A DNA stretch of 64,000 nt from Brevundimonas sp. Lineage in GTDB: Bacteria; Pseudomonadota; Alphaproteobacteria; Caulobacterales; Caulobacteraceae. The notes beneath the pieces were generated by a model that ran no database searches, had not been told where the DNA came from, and saw only the letters and a program-made list of their open reading frames with translations. The stretch's first letter is position 1, and each line of letters opens with the position of its first letter. This document shows, piece by piece, positions 62,201 through 64,000 of the stretch. The position numbers and the translations under genes are program-made. The stretch is taken from contig NZ_JAUXQZ010000044.1 of NCBI RefSeq assembly GCF_030682035.1, positions 62,001-126,000 on the forward strand. Reading direction: 5' to 3'.

Positions 62201-62733
62201 TCCGCGCAGGCACGCTGCTCGATGCGAAGGACGAGGACGTCAAGACACGCGGCCGGGTGCTGATCCTCAAGGACCTGCACGACCAGATCGACCGGGCGAC
62301 CGCCGACGCCTACGGCTGGCCCCATGACCTGACCGACGAACAGATTCTGGAGAAACTGGTCGCCCTCAACGCCGAACGCGCCAAGGAAGAGGCCGCCGGC
62401 CACGTCCGCTGGCTGCGCCCCGACTACCAGATCCCGCGCTTCGCCAAGGGGGCCAAGGCGAAGTCCGGCGAACTCGACCTCGGCGACACAGTTGTGGCCC
62501 TCGACAAGGGCCTGCCGGTCTTCCCCAAGGACAAGGCCGAACAGCCGCTGGCCCTGCTCGCCGCCCTCGCCGCCGCCGACCGCCCCATGGACGCCGCCGG
62601 CCTGTCACGCGGCTTCAAGGGCGGAGGCCGGAAGATCGAGCAACGCGTCACCCAGGCTCTCGCCACCCTGGTCCGCTACGGCCGCGTCGTGGCGCTTCCG
62701 AACGGAACGTTCGCGGCGCGACGGGCGGCGTAG
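59227..62733 (+). CDS. MmeI-like type IIL restriction-methylation enzyme
   Basis: A 1168-residue single-chain enzyme starting at TTG. An N-terminal PD-ExK nuclease has D71-x9-E81-A-K83 (IDLYKRGCFILEAKQS), the same spacing as MmeI. A helical connector (about residues 150-400) precedes the SAM-binding DPACGTGNFL (about 420), GIELNVRAA and the adenine-type motif IV GNPPFLG (about 595). A target-recognition domain (about 600-940) and a helical C-terminus follow. N6-adenine methylation and cutting at a distance are expected. Palindromic repeats are inserted in frame at about residues 93-111 and 533-575. The TRD has lower GC than its flanks. Confidence 0.9.
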   Translation: MDIDAFIDKWSRARGGAERANYQMFLSEFCQVIGVPSPDPASDDTHTNDYVFERGVKRRDAEALGSTLRIDLYKRGCFILEAKQSPERLRLAVSSPSWGRGTAGTAVEGADASADGKWDVLMRNARRQAEDYVFRLPSDHVAPPFLIVCDVAHVFEVYADFSGTGRAYSHFPDRKGFRIRLEDLRDPAIVARLKAIWTDPQSLDPTRHAARVTREIANRLAEVSKALEKKHPPEDVAHFLMRCIFTMFAEDADLLPRGQFTALLSECLDGPDSFAPLLQDLWRKMDAPDHADRFFSGFKTHLRYFNGGLFHDARAFPMGREEIGELLAAAQHDWRFVEPAIFGTLVEQALDPAERRKLGAHYTPRSYVERLVEVTVMEPLRADWSAAQTRAEDARERGDAKEAVALVRAFHHALCQTRVLDPACGTGNFLYVALELMKRLEGEVLETLAQLGETESIGLETVDPHQFLGIELNVRAAAIAELVLWIGYLQQHYRNRSEHPAEPILKAFGNIQQKDAVLTWDGYPELQFEIIPPPSGEGDHPKDGGGGLPHAPVPAPAPSTASRSPSPGGGGTRGAVQVYPNARRPDWPAAEFIVGNPPFLGKGKDMREALSDPYVEALFAAHKQINESADFVMYWWDRAAEVLLQRKAILRRFGFVSTNSIKQTFDRRVVERHLAGKTPLSIIFAVPDHPWTKATRDAAAVRIAMTAAERGSVQGIRLAVLAEVALDSDEPQLTFSTARGRINADLSAGADLTQTRELVANAGLSWNGVMLAGRGFVLEPAAADLLTAGTLESDLLRPFASGRDLVQGFRVRYIIDTYGKSDADLRRKYPRLFQHLLSTVRPERDLNRDDQFRRDWWLFGRNRPDLRTAIATVSRFIALPETAKHREFQFLPAQFLPEHRLVNIAVDDASLLAVLSSRFHRHWSLSAGGTLESRPVYNKSRCFDPFPFPDPADAIKTRLRALGEELDATRKTVQAEHPDLTLTGLYNVLEKVRAGTLLDAKDEDVKTRGRVLILKDLHDQIDRATADAYGWPHDLTDEQILEKLVALNAERAKEEAAGHVRWLRPDYQIPRFAKGAKAKSGELDLGDTVVALDKGLPVFPKDKAEQPLALLAALAAADRPMDAAGLSRGFKGGGRKIEQRVTQALATLVRYGRVVALPNGTFAARRAA
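59507..59559. repeat. Palindromic element, first in-frame copy in the MmeI-like gene
   Basis: CTCCCCC-TCAT-GGGGGAG, then ACCGCCG-GAA-CGGCGGT and GGAGGGGGC. It encodes about SSPSWGRGTAGTAVEGA between the nuclease ExK motif and the next conserved segment. Stem 2 (ACCGCCG/CGGCGGT) differs from the pgk-fba copy (ACCATCC/GGATGGT) on both sides, keeping the pairs. Confidence 0.82.
60826..60950. repeat. Palindromic element, paired in-frame copy in the MmeI-like gene
   Basis: Two head-to-head units (CTCCCCCCTCGGGGGAGGGG, ACCATCCGAAGGATGGT...; then CCCTCCACCGCTTCGCGGTC, CCCCTCCCCC...) with the same order as the pgk-fba intergenic element. It encodes about 42 residues rich in Pro, Gly and Ser, just upstream of the YPNARRPDWPAAEF segment that precedes GNPPF. 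The reading frame is preserved. Confidence 0.85.
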
Positions 62734-62735
62734 TC

Positions 62736-62882
62736 AGAACCCCTCTCCCACAGGGAGAGGGGCAGGGGTGAGGGGTTACGGCGCCTGCCGCCCCAAACAC
62801 CGTAACCCCTCACCCGCCCGCGCCAGAACGGATGCTGGCGCATCCGTGCGCGGCCTCCCTCTCCCGACGGGAGAGGGGACTC
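62736..62882. repeat. Second repeat family: CCCTCTCCC/GGGAGAGGG element between MTase and fliI
   Basis: CCCCTCTCCC-ACA-GGGAGAGGGG forms a hairpin, followed by an inverted pair GTGAGGGGTTACGG / CCGTAACCCCTCAC around GCGCCTGCCGCCCCAAACA. A second hairpin CTCTCCC-GAC-GGGAGAG closes the element. It differs in sequence from the C-run elements above but shares the nested-hairpin design. It lies between the MTase stop and the fliI start. Confidence 0.8.
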
Positions 62883-62931
62883 AGCGGTTGAAATTCACCC
62901 CCCGTTAACCACGATCTGGCCTTCGTGGGCC

Positions 62932-64000
62932 ATGCACGCTCTCGCCGCCGCCGTTGAAGCGATCGATCCGTTGGTCGTGACCGGAAAGGTCGCCGGCGTG
63001 AACGGCCTGCTGATCGAGTCCAAGGGCGGGCTGTCGCGCCTGTCGGTCGGGGCCCGGGCCGAGATCGAGCGCCGTCACCTGTCGCCCCTGCCCGCCGAGG
63101 TCGTCGGCTTCCGCGACGCCAAGGCCCTGCTGATGCCCTTCGGCCCGGTCGAGGGCGTGGCGCCCGGGGCCGATATCCGCATCGTCTCGTCCGCCGCCAG
63201 CGTCCGCCCGACCACCGCCTGGCTGGGCCGCATCATCGACGCCTTCGGCCAGCCCATCGACGGCAAGGGGCCGCTCCCGGTCGGTCCCGCCGCCTATCCC
63301 CTGCGCGCGCCCCCGCCACCCGCCCATTCGCGGGGCCGGGTGGGCGAGCGGCTGGACCTCGGCGTCCGGGCCATGGACGTCTTCACCACCACCTGCCGCG
63401 GCCAGCGCCTCGGCATCTTCGCCGGCTCGGGTGTCGGCAAGTCGGTGCTGCTGTCGATGCTGGCGCGGCAGGCCACCTGTGATGTCGTCGTCGTCGGCCT
63501 GATCGGCGAACGGGGCCGTGAGGTGCGCGAATTCATCGAGGAGACCCTCGGCGAAGAGGGCCTGCGCCGGGCCATCGTCGTGGTCGCCACCAGTGACGAA
63601 CCGGCCCTGAAGCGCCGCCAGGCCGCATACATGACCATGGCCATCTGCGAATATCTGCGCGACCAGGACCTGGAGGTGCTGTGCCTGATGGACTCCGTGA
63701 CCCGGTTCGCCATGGCCCAGCGCGAGATTGGTCTGGCGGCCGGCGAACCGCCGACGACCAAGGGCTATACGCCCACCGTCTTCACCGAACTGCCCAAGCT
63801 GCTCGAACGCGCCGGTCCCGGCCCGGTGCGGCCCGACGGCACGACAGCGGGACCGATCACCGCCATGTTCACCGTACTGGTGGACGGCGGCGACCACGAC
63901 GAGCCCATCGCCGACGCTGTGCGAGGCATTCTCGACGGCCACATCGTCATGGAGCGCAAGATCGCCGAGCGCGGCCGCTTCCCGGCGATCGACGTGCTGA
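62932..64000 (+). CDS. fliI: Flagellum-specific ATPase FliI (3' end outside window)
   Basis: The first 356 residues of the flagellar type III export ATPase. It starts [20 protein letters not shown], with Walker A in [15 protein letters not shown] and Walker B-like [20 protein letters not shown]. The FliI-specific segments [20 protein letters not shown] and GSITA-type [20 protein letters not shown] are present. The frame is still open at the window end. A GTTAACC half-site 22 bp upstream could bind CtrA, which controls flagellar genes in Caulobacter; the full CtrA motif was not seen. Confidence 0.96.
   Translation, partial: MHALAAAVEAIDPLVVTGKVAGVNGLLIESKGGLSRLSVGARAEIERRHLSPLPAEVVGFRDAKALLMPFGPVEGVAPGADIRIVSSAASVRPTTAWLGRIIDAFGQPIDGKGPLPVGPAAYPLRAPPPPAHSRGRVGERLDLGVRAMDVFTTTCRGQRLGIFAGSGVGKSVLLSMLARQATCDVVVVGLIGERGREVREFIEETLGEEGLRRAIVVVATSDEPALKRRQAAYMTMAICEYLRDQDLEVLCLMDSVTRFAMAQREIGLAAGEPPTTKGYTPTVFTELPKLLERAGPGPVRPDGTTAGPITAMFTVLVDGGDHDEPIADAVRGILDGHIVMERKIAERGRFPAIDVL

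Overview
The window is high-GC DNA that reads like a chromosomal segment of a Caulobacteraceae member, most likely Brevundimonas. The evidence is the tkt-gap-pgk-fba glycolysis block beside a divergent zapA-6S RNA-5-FCL block, an RpoH with the alphaproteobacterial RpoH box, MucR and DUF2336 proteins, a complete alphaproteobacterial gene transfer agent (GTA) cluster, and Brevundimonas/Caulobacter-style GC-rich palindromic repeats. The genus is an inference from gene content; no database search was run.

Layout. 1-4 kb: the 3' part of purL, a DUF305 lipoprotein and a Tat-exported PhoD phosphatase. 3.9-7.1 kb (minus strand): a BlaI-like repressor with a membrane protein and its palindromic operator, then ymdB, 5-formyltetrahydrofolate cyclo-ligase, a small membrane protein, 6S RNA, zapA and a DUF4164 gene. 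7.2-16.2 kb: tkt, a VOC protein, purT, an opposing S41 peptidase-like gene, gap, a small unknown gene, pgk and fba. 16.3-18.2 kb: a Tat lipoprotein made of nine TDSD-type repeats, followed 16 nt later by a cupin/JmjC dioxygenase. 18.3-27.8 kb: a DUF2799 lipoprotein, rluD, rpoH, kynU with a divergent HGGCW hydrolase, a degenerate receiver protein, purA, serC and a CbpA-type J-protein.

27.9-43.8 kb is a full-length GTA cluster on the minus strand, running from gp1 (small terminase) to gp15 (megatron). Most of its genes are stop-start overlapped. It is interrupted at three module borders by plus-strand cargo: a Phd/VapC-type toxin-antitoxin pair between gp2 and gp3, two membrane-protein genes between gp4 and gp5, and a DUF805 protein between gp11 and gp12. 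Three intergenic gaps (after gp5, gp8 and gp12) carry the same family of long GTGGCGAGT hairpin. The promoter region has a perfect match to the IHF consensus, and a hybrid histidine kinase lies immediately upstream.

43.9-64 kb: the kinase, a YcgN-type cysteine-cluster protein, an ABC-F ATPase, a mobile-mystery A/B (HTH/Fic) pair with its own operator, a long non-coding stretch with strong hairpins, a ThiXYZ-like ABC transporter, a secreted proline-rich protein, two DUF2336 genes around mucR, cysK with repeated GTGCAC palindromes upstream, an MmeI-like fused restriction-methylation enzyme and the 5' part of fliI.

The least expected signal is a family of GC-rich palindromic elements. They occur between genes (pgk/fba, upstream of the thiY-like gene) and also in frame inside two structural genes: twice in the MmeI-like enzyme and once in the GTA major capsid gene. 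In each case the inserted peptide falls in a likely linker. Stem 2 of the element shows compensatory changes between copies.
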